This document shows, piece after piece, positions 17,781 to 26,621 of a stretch of DNA of 64,000 bases (positions are counted from its first letter, which is position 1; the number at the start of each line of letters is the position of its first letter). Source of the DNA: Burkholderia cepacia ATCC 25416 (GTDB taxonomy: Bacteria; Pseudomonadota; Gammaproteobacteria; Burkholderiales; Burkholderiaceae); NCBI RefSeq assembly GCF_001411495.1, contig NZ_CP012984.1:145808-209807 (forward strand), read 5' to 3'. The position numbers and the translations under genes were made by a program. The notes beneath the pieces are model-generated. The model had not been told where the DNA came from, did not search any database, and saw only the letters and a program-made list of their open reading frames with translations.

Positions 17781-18408
17781 ACGCGCCTGCGTTCGTCGCC
17801 TGCTGGGCAGCATAGAGCTGCCGCCCCGTCACAGCGTCGGTGCTGCTCGCGTTCAACGAGGCGTCCGTGAGGTTGGTCAGGCTCACGGGCGAACCTGATG
17901 CACCGAGCGTGACGCGGGTATGCGACGCGTCGTCATAGCTAACTGCGCTCGCGCCGATTGCGCCCGTCTGGCCTGCCACGCTCTGCAGCTGCAGCAGGTT
18001 GACCGCATCGGTGCCGTCGATGCCCGCGGCAACGCCCTTGACCTGACGCGGTCCAGATGTGCCGGCCACGTCGAGGGCCGTACCACCGGTGTTGGCCCCG
18101 ACCATGATCGGGCCACTGCCGGTACCGCCTGCTTGCTGAACCAGACCAACGGTCCCTGCAGCCAAAGCGGACTGCATTGCCGAGAGTGTCGCGCCGTCGC
18201 CCGCCAGGCCAGTCGAAAGAGACGAGATCGATCGGCTTGTCGTAGTCGACAACGTCGCAATCGCGCTGGCCGTGCCCGTCGACAGACTTCCGATCGTTTG
18301 AGCGGTCGACGTCGACAGCGACACGAACCCGGCAGCGGTGTTCGTGGACAAGCTCGTGACCGTCGTGCCGATAGCCAGCAGCGCGGGCCGGAGGTTGTGC
18401 TCGCGCCG
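17781..18408 (-). pseudogene. Trimeric autotransporter adhesin (YadA-like), internal fragment
   Basis: The minus-strand frame encodes low-complexity head/stalk sequence. First come serine/threonine-rich repeats of the type SLSTxTA, then a YadA-head segment with GTALDVAGTSGPRQVKGVAAGIDGTDAVNL, then a second neck-like segment [25 protein letters not shown]. There is no signal peptide and no C-terminal membrane anchor. The upstream edge is a stop within the hairpin at 18397-18427 and the downstream edge is the IS21 fragment. It is debris of a large surface adhesin gene and a clue to past recombination. Confidence 0.7.
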
Positions 18409-18427
18409 CTACATGCGGCGCGAGCAC
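18397..18427. terminator. Perfect 13-bp stem hairpin at the adhesin fragment boundary
   Basis: GTGCTCGCGCCGC at 18397-18409 pairs perfectly with GCGGCGCGAGCAC at 18415-18427 across the loop TACAT. There is no T tract on either side, so it is not a standard intrinsic terminator. Its position exactly where adhesin homology stops also fits a recombination or element boundary. Confidence 0.4.
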
Positions 18428-18531
18428 GATTCAGGGGGAAAGTAGTTAAACGAACAATCGAACCTTCATTACGGATTACTTACTATCTTGTTTCCTCCTT
18501 GGTCGAGTGGTGAATCGGTGAGCTGCGCGGA

Positions 18532-18921
18532 CTAACGGCCCGCCAGGTGCTTCGACGCGGTCCCGACCGCGGCGCCCGCGGTGCAAAGCGTTCGATTCGC
18601 CACCTTCGCGACTCGGTGGACATGTCGGATTCGCGGGTGCAGGGATCGGTGGCGCGTGGCGATCGGCGTGGAAGGCGCTTGAATGGGCCGGGTTTCTGCG
18701 GCCGATACAGGGAGCAATAGATTCTCTTGAACGACAGGCGCCGGCGCCGCGAGGTGCTTGATCGTCGGTTCAGGGCACGTGTCGCCCGAACAGAACACGT
18801 AGCGGCCGGAGCCGGGTTCGCCGATCTGCGTGACGTCGTAGTCCGGAAGACGGGAAGACGCAAAGCAGGCTTGCGTAAGGGTCCCGACAATCAGGCCAAG
18901 AAGAGGGACGAGGCGCATCAT
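18532..18921 (-). CDS. Small exported protein of unknown function paired with the lytic transglycosylase
   Basis: A 129-residue protein with an N-terminal signal peptide (MMRLVPLLGLIVGTLTQACFA) and a central segment YVFCSGDTCPEPT with two cysteines that could form a disulphide in the periplasm. The C-terminal half is basic and proline/alanine-rich. The start ATG overlaps the stop of the lytic transglycosylase gene (ATGA), so the two are translationally coupled. Such pairs occur in type IV secretion or pilus loci, but no other machinery genes are nearby. I do not recognise a family. Confidence 0.55.
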   Translation of the reverse strand: MMRLVPLLGLIVGTLTQACFASSRLPDYDVTQIGEPGSGRYVFCSGDTCPEPTIKHLAAPAPVVQENLLLPVSAAETRPIQAPSTPIATRHRSLHPRIRHVHRVAKVANRTLCTAGAAVGTASKHLAGR

Positions 18922-19415
18922 CGCGCGCCCCCTTCGGCGACCTTGCCGAGCGCCGACTGGGCGCGATAGCCCGCATATGCGCGCTGCACCAGCCGGACAT
19001 AGCGAGCCTGGGCGGCGATGTTCGTGGAACCGGGCCCTGTGTTGTAGCAACCGACGGCGGCCCAGGTCGCGCCCTTGGCCTGTATGCAGTTGGCGAGCAC
19101 CCACGCGCTGAGCTTGAGGTTCACGCAGGGGTTCAGGAGGTCGCGTTGGGTGACGCCGTAGCTGACGAGCTCGGGAAGATGCACATCGTTGATTTGCGCT
19201 GCTCCCCATGCCCTGTGGCCGTCCGGCAAGCGCGGCCCAATGGCGCCGGGCACGCCACGGGATTCGACCCAGGTTATCGCCCGCAGGAGATCGGGATCGA
19301 GGTGATAGAGGGCTGCCGCCTCATTGAAGATATTGCCCTTGCAAACGTCCGCGGTCGCAGGCGGAGCAGCGAGCAGGGCGATCGTGGCAGCAACTGCCAC
19401 GCAGAAGGTGCGCAT
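18918..19415 (-). CDS. Small lytic transglycosylase, VirB1-like
   Basis: A 165-residue secreted peptidoglycan-cleaving enzyme. The signal peptide ends near TADVC. The SLT domain shows the catalytic glutamate E51 in ITWVESRG and the following WGAAQIN and VGCYNTGPG segments. Small size and context resemble VirB1-type enzymes that open the wall for secretion systems or pili. ATG 19413-19415 is used, since the longer frame upstream crosses a terminator. Its stop overlaps the start of the small exported protein at 18921. Probably a leftover module of a conjugation or secretion locus. Confidence 0.75.
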   Translation of the reverse strand: MRTFCVAVAATIALLAAPPATADVCKGNIFNEAAALYHLDPDLLRAITWVESRGVPGAIGPRLPDGHRAWGAAQINDVHLPELVSYGVTQRDLLNPCVNLKLSAWVLANCIQAKGATWAAVGCYNTGPGSTNIAAQARYVRLVQRAYAGYRAQSALGKVAEGGAR

Positions 19416-19450
19416 CGCACGCGATGAGTGGCGACGCACGGAATAAAAAA

Positions 19451-19482
19451 CGTAGCGAACCGGGTCGACCCGGTTCGCTACG
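19451..19482 (-). terminator. Strong intrinsic terminator, perfect 32-bp palindrome plus T run
   Basis: Bases 19451-19482 form a perfect palindrome (arms beginning CGTAGCGAACCGGG). On the minus strand it is followed directly by TTTTTT at 19445-19450. This is an ideal rho-independent terminator for leftward transcription. It lies only 35 bases upstream of the lytic transglycosylase start, so it either ends a lost upstream transcript or acts as an attenuator in the leader of that gene. Confidence 0.75.
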
Positions 19483-19602
19483 AGACCGCCTGCAGTCGAG
19501 GCACTGAGAGAAGAAAGCGACAGGCGGGATACGAGCGAAAGCTGCTCGTACCGAAAGAGCAACATGGAGCAAAAAGGAGGTATGTCCGAATAGATGGGAG
19601 AG

Positions 19603-19678
19603 CCTTGATTTCCATGCATTTTTCCGGTCAGCCACCTTTAGGCCCAGTAAGGCTTTGCCTAGTGCCCCCAATAAATAT
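19603..19678 (-). repeat. Dispersed repeat, copy A
   Basis: Read on the minus strand, this 76-base block matches copy B at 49934-50012 over its whole length, about three-quarters identical by eye. The best part is GGCCTAAAGG through ACCGGAAAAATGCATGG. It contains a partial inverted repeat around GGCAAAGCC. It lies between the lytic-transglycosylase debris and the semialdehyde dehydrogenase gene. I do not recognise the element type. Confidence 0.6.
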
Positions 19679-19682
19679 CTAT

Positions 19683-20037
19683 ATAAATCAAAGCGATACT
19701 GTCTGCCCCTCGCTTGATGGTCGCTGGTCGATCCTCGGGTTCTGCGCGAGGCACCGGTACCTGGCGTCAGGCGCGGATAGCGAACGGGCGACCTGGGGCC
19801 CGCCACGCAAGGAGGGGCTCTGGGGACGCGCGGAGATTTCACGCCGCAGGCCGCGGGCGTGATCCGGCGCATCCGCGTGCGTTCCCGGCGCACCGTGCCG
19901 CGGATCACCGTGGCCGCCGCGCGTGCGACGGCCTGGTCGAGCGCACCGCGATGCTCAGCCAAGTGCCGCGCTCGCGCGTCGAATGCCGTTCGCGGCGCCG
20001 GGCCGCGCATCGACGGCGCGCGCGGATGCGGCGCGAT
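19683..20037. other. GC-rich stretch without a recognisable gene
   Basis: About 350 bases downstream of the semialdehyde dehydrogenase gene. Several frames are open because of high GC, but none shows a known motif or a ribosome site. I see nothing definite here. Confidence 0.3.
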
Positions 20038-21510
20038 TCAGTCGAGCACGCCCTGGCACAGGTACTTGATCGACAGGTAGTCGTCGAGGCCGTAGCGCGA
20101 GCCTTCGCGGCCGTAGCCCGATTCCTTGACGCCGCCGAACGGCGCGGCCTCGCTCGCGAGCGCGCCTTCGTTGATCCCGACGATGCCGGTTTCGAGCCGC
20201 GCCGACACGCGCGCGATGCGCCGCACGTCCTGCGTGTAGAAATACGCGGCGAGCCCGAACGGCGTGTCGTTCGCGGCGTCGACGGCTTCGTCCTCGCTAT
20301 CGAACCGGAACAGCGCGGCGACCGGGCCGAAGGTTTCCTCGCAGGTCAGCTGCATGTCGGCGGTCGCGTCGGCGAGCACCGTCGGCGCGTAGTAGTGCGG
20401 CCCGAGTTCGGTCAGGCGCTTGCCGCCCGTCAGCGCGCGCGCGCCGCGCTCGATCGCGTCGCTCACGTGCCGCGCGATCTTGTCGACCGCGCGCGCGTTG
20501 ATCATCGGGCCGATCTGCGCGGCCGCATCGGTTGCCGGCGCAACCTTCAGCGCGGCGACGCGCGCGGCGAGCTTCGCGGCGAAGGCGTCGTAGACGCCGG
20601 CCTGCACGTACACGCGGTTCGGCGACACGCAGGTCTGGCCGCCGTTGCGGAATTTCGCGGCCATCAGCCCGTCGACCGCGGCGTCGAGCTCGGCGTCGTC
20701 GAACACGATGAACGGCGCATTGCCGCCGAGCTCCAGCGACAGCTTCTTCAGCGTCGCGGCCGACTCGCGCGCGAGCAGCTTGCCGACGGGCGTCGAGCCG
20801 GTGAACGTGATCTTGCGCACGCGGCCGTCGGCGAGCCAGTCGGCCACCGCGTCGATGCCGCGTTCGCGCGACGCGGCGATCAGGTTCAGCACGCCGGGCG
20901 GCAGGCCGGCTTCCTGCGCGAGGAAGGCCAGCGCGAGCGCGGTCAGTGGCGTGTCCTCCGCCGGCTTCGCGACGACCGTGCAGCCGGCCGCGAGCGCGGG
21001 CGCGATCTTGCGCGCGATCATCGCGAGCGGGAAATTCCACGGCGTGATCGCGGCGACGATGCCGATCGGTTCCTTCACGGCGCTCAGGCGCTTGCCGCGC
21101 TGCTGCTGCGGAATCAGGTCGCCGTAGGTGCGCGTCGCTTCCTCGGCGAACCACTGCACGTACGACGCGCCATATGCAACTTCGCCGCGCGCTTCGGCGA
21201 GCGGCTTGCCCTGCTCGCGCGACATCAGCTTCGCGAGATCGTCGGTGTGCGCGACGATCGCCGCGTGCCACGCGCGCAGGATCGCCGCGCGCTCGCGAGC
21301 GGGCGTTGCGCGCCATGCGGGCAGCGCGCGCGCTGCCGCGTCGGTGGCGGCGCGCGCGTCGGCGGGGCCGCTGTCGGGGGCGTGGGCAACGGTGTCGAGC
21401 GTCGCCGGATCGGTGACGTCGAAGCGACGGCCGTCGAGCGCATCGCGCCAGGCGCCGTCGATGAGGTTGGCTGAGCGCACGAGTTCGGTTCGGGACAGCG
21501 TAAGCGGCAT
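20038..21510 (-). CDS. gabD: NAD(P)-dependent succinate-semialdehyde dehydrogenase
   Basis: A 490-residue aldehyde dehydrogenase closest to GabD, oxidising succinate (or glutarate) semialdehyde to the dicarboxylic acid. The cofactor and catalytic parts are TPWNFPLAMIARK, FTGSTPVGK, ELGGNAP with the general-base glutamate and GGQTCVSPN with the nucleophile C294. The late EETFGPV is also present. ATG 21508-21510 is chosen for its AAGGA site. It lies near a class III aminotransferase and an Lrp regulator, all on the minus strand, as expected for GABA, putrescine or lysine catabolism. It could also serve the 2-oxoglutarate semialdehyde made by KdgD. Confidence 0.85.
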   Translation of the reverse strand: MPLTLSRTELVRSANLIDGAWRDALDGRRFDVTDPATLDTVAHAPDSGPADARAATDAAARALPAWRATPARERAAILRAWHAAIVAHTDDLAKLMSREQGKPLAEARGEVAYGASYVQWFAEEATRTYGDLIPQQQRGKRLSAVKEPIGIVAAITPWNFPLAMIARKIAPALAAGCTVVAKPAEDTPLTALALAFLAQEAGLPPGVLNLIAASRERGIDAVADWLADGRVRKITFTGSTPVGKLLARESAATLKKLSLELGGNAPFIVFDDAELDAAVDGLMAAKFRNGGQTCVSPNRVYVQAGVYDAFAAKLAARVAALKVAPATDAAAQIGPMINARAVDKIARHVSDAIERGARALTGGKRLTELGPHYYAPTVLADATADMQLTCEETFGPVAALFRFDSEDEAVDAANDTPFGLAAYFYTQDVRRIARVSARLETGIVGINEGALASEAAPFGGVKESGYGREGSRYGLDDYLSIKYLCQGVLD

Positions 21511-21621
21511 GACAGGTCCTTGGATGATGCGGTCCGGCGATGGCGACGACGGCGGCACGGGCGCGCGACGACCCCGCGCGGCCAGCGTGCTGCCGCGTTG
21601 CCGGGTGTGGCGCGCTGTCCG

Positions 21622-22113
21622 TCAGTGACGTTCGCCGAACAGCGATTCGAGCGGGTAGTGCCGTTTGACGAACGGCGACTTGATGATCACGTAACTGAAA
21701 TACTTCTCGATGCCGATGTTCTGCTCGAGCAGCCCTTCGACGATCGTCTGGTAATGGCTCACGCTGCGCGTGATGAACTTCAGCAGATAGTCGTAGCCGC
21801 CACTCGCGAGGTGGCACTCGACGATCTCGTCGACGTTGCGGATCGCCGCGACGAAACGGTCGAAATCTTCACGGCGGTGGTCGGCCAGTGTGACCTCGGT
21901 AAACACGACCTGCACGTCGCCGACTTTCTCGAGCTGGATGTGCGCGCCGTAGCCGCCGATGTAGCCGGCTTTCTCGAGCCGCTTCACGCGGATCAGGCAG
22001 GGGCTGGGCGACAGCCCGACCGCATCGGCCAACTCGACGTTGGTCATGCGGCCGCGCTTCTGCAACTGGGAGAGGATGCGCAGATCGATGCGATCCAGCT
22101 TGCTGTCCGTCAT
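21622..22113 (-). CDS. Lrp/AsnC-family transcriptional regulator
   Basis: A 163-residue regulator with an N-terminal winged helix-turn-helix (LDRIDLRILSQLQKRGRMTNVELADAVGLS) and a C-terminal RAM ligand-binding domain including ASGGYDYLLKF. ATG 22111-22113 is the family-typical start. It sits between the semialdehyde dehydrogenase and aminotransferase genes and probably controls them in response to an amino acid or amine. Candidate binding sites are the shared boxes described at 27307 and 33018, but that link is speculative. Confidence 0.85.
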   Translation of the reverse strand: MTDSKLDRIDLRILSQLQKRGRMTNVELADAVGLSPSPCLIRVKRLEKAGYIGGYGAHIQLEKVGDVQVVFTEVTLADHRREDFDRFVAAIRNVDEIVECHLASGGYDYLLKFITRSVSHYQTIVEGLLEQNIGIEKYFSYVIIKSPFVKRHYPLESLFGERH

Positions 22114-22197
22114 GTTCACGTGAGAGGGAAAAATGGAATGTCCGCTTACTTTAGAGTCGAACGATGGCCGCCACAAGCCCGGCTTTCCCTTGGCCGG

Positions 22198-23598
22198 TCA
22201 GGCCGGCTGCGCGTGCGCGGCGTCGAGGGCGCGCTGCACGCCCGGATCGGCCAGCACGTCGTCGAGCGTCTTGCGCACGCGTTCGAACATCAGGTCGAAC
22301 TCGCCCGCGGTGAAGCTCAGGGCCGGCGCGAAACCGAGCACGCCGTCGCCGAATGCACGGAACACCACGCCGTTCGCATACGCGGCCGCCGCGATCTTGT
22401 CGGGCACGTTCAGCGCCGCGTCGAAGCGCGTCTTGCGCGCCTTGTCGGCAACCAGTTCGAGCGCGCCGAGCAGGCCGGCCGAGCGCGCGTCGCCGACGAG
22501 CGGATGCGCGCGCAGCGCGTCGAGCCCGGCCGCGAAGCGCGGCGCCAGCGCCTGGCCGTTCGCGAGCAGCCCGCCTTCGTGATAGAGCTTCAGCACCTCG
22601 AGGCCGATCGCCGCGCTCACCGGATGCGCGGAATACGTATAGCCGTGGCCGACCGCGGCCGATTCGGTGCGGCTGCCCGCGATCCCTTCGTAGATTTCGT
22701 CGGACATCAGCACCGCGCCCATCGGCGCATAGCCGGCGGTCAAACCCTTCGCGAGGGTCATCAGGTCCGGATCGACCTGCTCGGTCTCGCACGCGAACAG
22801 CGGGCCGGTGCGGCCGAAGCCGGTGATCACCTCGTCGGCGACGAACAGGATGCCCAGGCGCCGGCATGCGTCGCGCATCGCCTTCAGCCAGCCGGCCGGC
22901 GGCACGATCACGCCGCCCGAGCCTTGCACGGGCTCGCAGAAGAACGCCGCGACGTTGTCCGCGCCGAGCTCGGCGACTTTCGCCTCGAGCGCGGCGACCG
23001 ACGCGGCGATCAGCGCCTGCGGATCGTCGCCGAGCGGATGGCGATACGGGTAGGGCGACGGAATGTGGTGCTGGTCCGCGCGCGGCAGGTCGAAATGGCG
23101 GTGGAACGCGGGCAGCGCGGTGAGCCCGGCGCCGATCGACGACGAGCCGTGATAGCCGCGCTCGAGCGCGATCATCTGCTTCTTCGACGGGCGGCCGGTC
23201 GCGTTGAAATAGTGCGTGATGAAGCGCACCGCGGAGTCGACGGCGTCCGAGCCGCCGAGCGTGAAGTACACGTGGTTCAGCGACGGCGGTGCGAGCGTCG
23301 CGAGCCGTTCGGCGAGCTCGATCGCGGGCTGCGAGCCGAAATGAAAATAGCCGGTCGCGTAGGGCAGCTTCGCCATCTGCTCGGCGGCGGCCTTCACGAT
23401 GCTGTCGCGGCCGTAGCCGACGTTGACGCACCACAGGCCCGAGAACGCATCGAGCAGCGTATGGCCGTTGGCGTCGCGCAGGAACACGCCGTCGGCGGAT
23501 TCGAGCAGGGTGACGCCGCGCGCCTCGTGCACGCGGTAGTTGACGACGGGGTGGATCAGGTGTTGACGATCGGCTTCGATCAGCGCGGCTTGGTTCAT
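22198..23598 (-). CDS. Class III aminotransferase (beta-alanine/putrescine:pyruvate type)
   Basis: A 466-residue PLP-dependent omega-aminotransferase. Visible features are GSDAVDSAVRF, the ALERGYHGSS segment that stacks on PLP, D-E-V in FVADEVITGFGRTG and the Schiff-base lysine K284 in LAKGLTAGYAPM. The family acts on terminal amines such as putrescine, beta-alanine or GABA and produces semialdehydes that the neighbouring dehydrogenase could oxidise. ATG 23596-23598 gives the usual N-terminus (MNQAALIEADR); an ATG at 23640 is an alternative. The substrate is inferred. Confidence 0.85.
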   Translation of the reverse strand: MNQAALIEADRQHLIHPVVNYRVHEARGVTLLESADGVFLRDANGHTLLDAFSGLWCVNVGYGRDSIVKAAAEQMAKLPYATGYFHFGSQPAIELAERLATLAPPSLNHVYFTLGGSDAVDSAVRFITHYFNATGRPSKKQMIALERGYHGSSSIGAGLTALPAFHRHFDLPRADQHHIPSPYPYRHPLGDDPQALIAASVAALEAKVAELGADNVAAFFCEPVQGSGGVIVPPAGWLKAMRDACRRLGILFVADEVITGFGRTGPLFACETEQVDPDLMTLAKGLTAGYAPMGAVLMSDEIYEGIAGSRTESAAVGHGYTYSAHPVSAAIGLEVLKLYHEGGLLANGQALAPRFAAGLDALRAHPLVGDARSAGLLGALELVADKARKTRFDAALNVPDKIAAAAYANGVVFRAFGDGVLGFAPALSFTAGEFDLMFERVRKTLDDVLADPGVQRALDAAHAQPA

Positions 23599-23760
23599 GG
23601 CAGTGCGGGACTCTCTGTCGGGTGTCAGCGATGAGTTCATGCTAACGGGCGAGAAATCCGCGCGCGCCTTCAATTTGCCGCCTGAAACGTATGGCCGCGG
23701 CGTTTGCACGGGGCGCTTCGGCATTTTCTGCTGCGCGCCCCGCGGGGCCGGGCGGGCGCG

Positions 23761-24687
23761 TCAGTAGCCGCGCGCGCGATCGACGACGCCGATCATCGGC
23801 TGCCCCGCGCGATGGCGCGCGAGGTTCTCGAGCACGGCGTCGACCGCGGTGTCGGGCCGCGTCGCGCTCGCGATGTGCGGCGTGATGCGAATGCGCGGAT
23901 GCACCCAGAACGGGTGGCCGGCCGGCAACGGTTCGGGGTCCGTCACGTCGAGGATCGCGCTGTCGAGCCGGCCGCTGTCGAGCGCGGCGAGCAGCGCAAG
24001 CGCATCGAGCTGCGGGCCGCGCCCGACCTGCACGAGCGAGGCGCCGGCCGGCAGCGCGTCGAACACGCGCGCGCCGAGCAGCCCGCGCGTGCTGTCGGTG
24101 AGCGGCAGCAGGCAGATCAGGATGTCGGTGCGGGCCAGGAACGCATCGAGCGCCGCGTCGCCCGCGTAGCAGTCGACGCTGTCGAGCGTGCGCGGCGTGC
24201 GGCTCCAGCCGGCGCACGGAAAGCCGAAGCGGCGCAGCGTATCGAGCACGGCCTGGCCGAGCGTGCCGAGCCCGAGCACGCCGATGCGACGCGACGCGGC
24301 CGCGCGCACCGGCTTCTCGTGCCACACCTGCGTGCGCTGTTGCGCGGCATAGTCGAACAGGTCGCGATGGATCGTCAGCACGGCCTGCGTCACATATTCG
24401 ACCATGCCTTCGACGATGCCGGGCTCGATCATCCGCACGACCGGAATGTGCGCGGGCACGCGCGACAGGTCGAACTGATCGATGCCGGCGCCCACCGAAA
24501 ACACGATCTCGAGGTTCGGCAGCAGCGTGGCCGGATCGTCGGGCGGCTGCCACGCGGCGAGATAACGGACGGCTTCAGGATCGCCGATGTCCGGCCAGAT
24601 CCGGAACGGAAGCTCGGGTGCCTGCTGGGCGAAGCGCTGTGCCCATTGCGCACCGCGCACCGGGTCGGCCTTGTAGAGAAAGCTCAT
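23761..24687 (-). CDS. ghrA: Glyoxylate/hydroxypyruvate reductase A-type 2-hydroxyacid dehydrogenase
   Basis: A 308-residue D-2-hydroxyacid dehydrogenase of the GhrA branch. Visible are FSVGAGIDQFDLS, the nucleotide-binding GLGTLG, VGRGPQLD with the catalytic Arg, DPEPLP with the Glu and ITPHIAS with the His. It would reduce glyoxylate or hydroxypyruvate in the cytoplasm. The start lies 12 bases downstream of the acetyltransferase stop, so the two form an operon. It is a different subfamily from the enzyme at 640-1602. Confidence 0.83.
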   Translation of the reverse strand: MSFLYKADPVRGAQWAQRFAQQAPELPFRIWPDIGDPEAVRYLAAWQPPDDPATLLPNLEIVFSVGAGIDQFDLSRVPAHIPVVRMIEPGIVEGMVEYVTQAVLTIHRDLFDYAAQQRTQVWHEKPVRAAASRRIGVLGLGTLGQAVLDTLRRFGFPCAGWSRTPRTLDSVDCYAGDAALDAFLARTDILICLLPLTDSTRGLLGARVFDALPAGASLVQVGRGPQLDALALLAALDSGRLDSAILDVTDPEPLPAGHPFWVHPRIRITPHIASATRPDTAVDAVLENLARHRAGQPMIGVVDRARGY

Positions 24688-24699
24688 TGTGGGTACCGC

Positions 24700-25560
24700 T
24701 CAACCGAGGGCCTGGTTCACGATCGCGAACGCGCGCAGCGCCGGGTCGCGCGCGGGCGTTGCGCCGCGCGCCATGGCGACGACGGTATCGACGCGCGGCA
24801 GCCCGAGCCCCTGCAGCCAGTCGGACAGCCCGCTGTCGCCCGGCACGTCGAGCCGCACGAACTTCCCTTCGTGCAGCGCGAGCCAGTGGCTGATCAGCGC
24901 CTGCGCGCGCTGCGCGTCCGGCGCGACCACCGGGCCGATCGCATGGCCGCGGCCGAAGCGGCGGAACAGCGCGAAGCCGAGCAGTTCGCCGTCGCGATCG
25001 AGCGCGATGCCGTTCGCGACGCCGAGCAGCGCCTCGATCACCTCGTCGCGCCCGTAGCCGGCCGCGCGCGACGCGAGCGCCGCTAGGCGCGGGCCGTCGT
25101 TTGCGCCGATGGGCCGCAGGCGCTCGCCGGGCGGCAGCGATATCAGCGGCGGCTGGAAGGCGGCACCCTGGTGCTGATCGATCGTATCGATCACCTCGAA
25201 CCCGAATTTCGCGTACAGCGGCTCGCCGGCCGGCGTCGCGTGCAGAAAAATGGTTCGCGTGCCGAAGCTGTCGACCACGCGGGTGAACAGTTCGCGCCCG
25301 ATGCCGCGGCCCTGTTGCTCGGGCGACACGATGACCATGCCGAGCGACGCGTGTGCTTCGCCGAAGCGCCAGCCGAGCGCGGTACCGACGATGCCGGTTT
25401 CGTCCTCGGCGACGAAGCCGTCGCCGAGCTGGAGCACGAAGCGCCAGTCGTCGAGCCGGTGCGACCACTTGACTGCTTCCGACAGACGATGCGCGGCGGG
25501 CAGGTCGGTTTCCGCGAACCGACGATAAATAAGCGTGCGGGAAGGGTTGAGATCGGACAC
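24700..25560 (-). CDS. Tandem-GNAT N-acetyltransferase
   Basis: A 286-residue protein with two acetyltransferase domains. The first, about residues 10-135, keeps the acetyl-CoA loop as QQGRGIGRELF. The second, about 150-280, is more divergent and could bind substrate or be regulatory. The GTG at 25558-25560 is chosen because CGGAG lies just upstream; no good ATG exists. It overlaps no neighbour and is followed by ghrA after 12 bases. Acetylation of an amine or amino acid would fit the locus, but the target is unknown. Confidence 0.75.
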   Translation of the reverse strand: MSDLNPSRTLIYRRFAETDLPAAHRLSEAVKWSHRLDDWRFVLQLGDGFVAEDETGIVGTALGWRFGEAHASLGMVIVSPEQQGRGIGRELFTRVVDSFGTRTIFLHATPAGEPLYAKFGFEVIDTIDQHQGAAFQPPLISLPPGERLRPIGANDGPRLAALASRAAGYGRDEVIEALLGVANGIALDRDGELLGFALFRRFGRGHAIGPVVAPDAQRAQALISHWLALHEGKFVRLDVPGDSGLSDWLQGLGLPRVDTVVAMARGATPARDPALRAFAIVNQALG

Positions 25561-25952
25561 GCTGGACTCCGGATGGGTAGGAATGACATACCGACTCTGC
25601 CAGCGACACCGCGGCACGGATAGGACGATTCGCCTGTTTTCCGGCGACGGCGGGCGTCCGTGCAAGATCGACGCAAACCGGCTCGATCGGCGCATGCGAA
25701 CGCGCGGATCGTGCCACCGCGGCCCGTCAATCCGACAGCGCCTGCTGTGGGAACGGCACTACGATGAAAACACCGGTGTCGCGGCCGCTTGCCGGCGCCG
25801 CAGATCGTGCTGCCCGCGCCGCGCAACACGCGGCGATTCTGCGTTTTGGGCAGCGTCGAACGACGTGCGCCGGGTTTTTTGCCTTGATTCAATTTCATAC
25901 CATCCAGCCCGTCCCCGGCCCTGCCGGGGCTTCACACCGACAGGACGTCACC

Positions 25953-26621
25953 ATGATCCAATTTGAACCGAAGTACATCACGTTTGACTGCTACGGCACG
26001 CTGACCCGCTTCCAGATGGCGGATCTGGCGCGCGAGATCTACGCGGACCGGCTCTCGCCGGTCGCGATGGAGGATTTCGTGCGTGCGTTCGCCGCTTACC
26101 GGCTCGACGAGGTGCTCGGCGCATGGAAGCCGTACCGCGACGTCGTCGTCAACGCGATCCGGCGCACCTGCGCGCGAGTCGGCGTGAAGTTCGACGAAGC
26201 CGAGGCCGAGCGGTTCTATCATGCGGTGCCGACGTGGGGCCCGCATCCGGACGTGCCGGCGGGCCTGTCGCGGCTCGCGACGAAGTACAAGCTCGTGATC
26301 CTGTCGAACGCGATGGACGAGCAGATCATGAGCAACGTCGACAAGCTCGGCGCGCCGTTCCATGCGGTGTTCACCGCGCAGCAGGCGCAGTCGTACAAGC
26401 CGCGGATGCAGGGCTTCGAATACATGTTCGGCAAGCTCGGCTGCAAGCCCGAGGACGTGCTGCACGTGTCGTCGAGCCTGCGCTACGACCTGATGACGGC
26501 CGAGGATCTGGGCATCAAGCACAAGGCGTTCGTCAATCGCGGCCATGAGCCGGGCACGCCGTTCTACAACTATTACGAAGTGTCGGATATCGGCCACCTC
26601 GCGACGCAGCTCGGCCTGTAA
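25953..26621 (+). CDS. HAD-superfamily hydrolase, haloacid dehalogenase type II-like
   Basis: A 222-residue HAD hydrolase. The nucleophile is D12 in FDCYGTL. Motif II is ILSNA, the lysine motif is YKPRM, and the late HVSSSLRYDL replaces the HVSSNxWD that true L-2-haloacid dehalogenases carry. That change makes dehalogenation doubtful; a phosphatase or other C-O hydrolase is possible. ATG 25953 follows ACAGGACG. It is divergent from the acetyltransferase operon and precedes the ABC importer. Confidence 0.75.
   Translation: MIQFEPKYITFDCYGTLTRFQMADLAREIYADRLSPVAMEDFVRAFAAYRLDEVLGAWKPYRDVVVNAIRRTCARVGVKFDEAEAERFYHAVPTWGPHPDVPAGLSRLATKYKLVILSNAMDEQIMSNVDKLGAPFHAVFTAQQAQSYKPRMQGFEYMFGKLGCKPEDVLHVSSSLRYDLMTAEDLGIKHKAFVNRGHEPGTPFYNYYEVSDIGHLATQLGL

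Noticed and set aside
21520..23634. 700-codon plus-strand open frame opposite the Lrp and aminotransferase genes
   Set aside because: It is pure shadow coding: no family motif, an Arg/Asp/His-rich composition and no ribosome site, while the minus strand holds well-supported genes.
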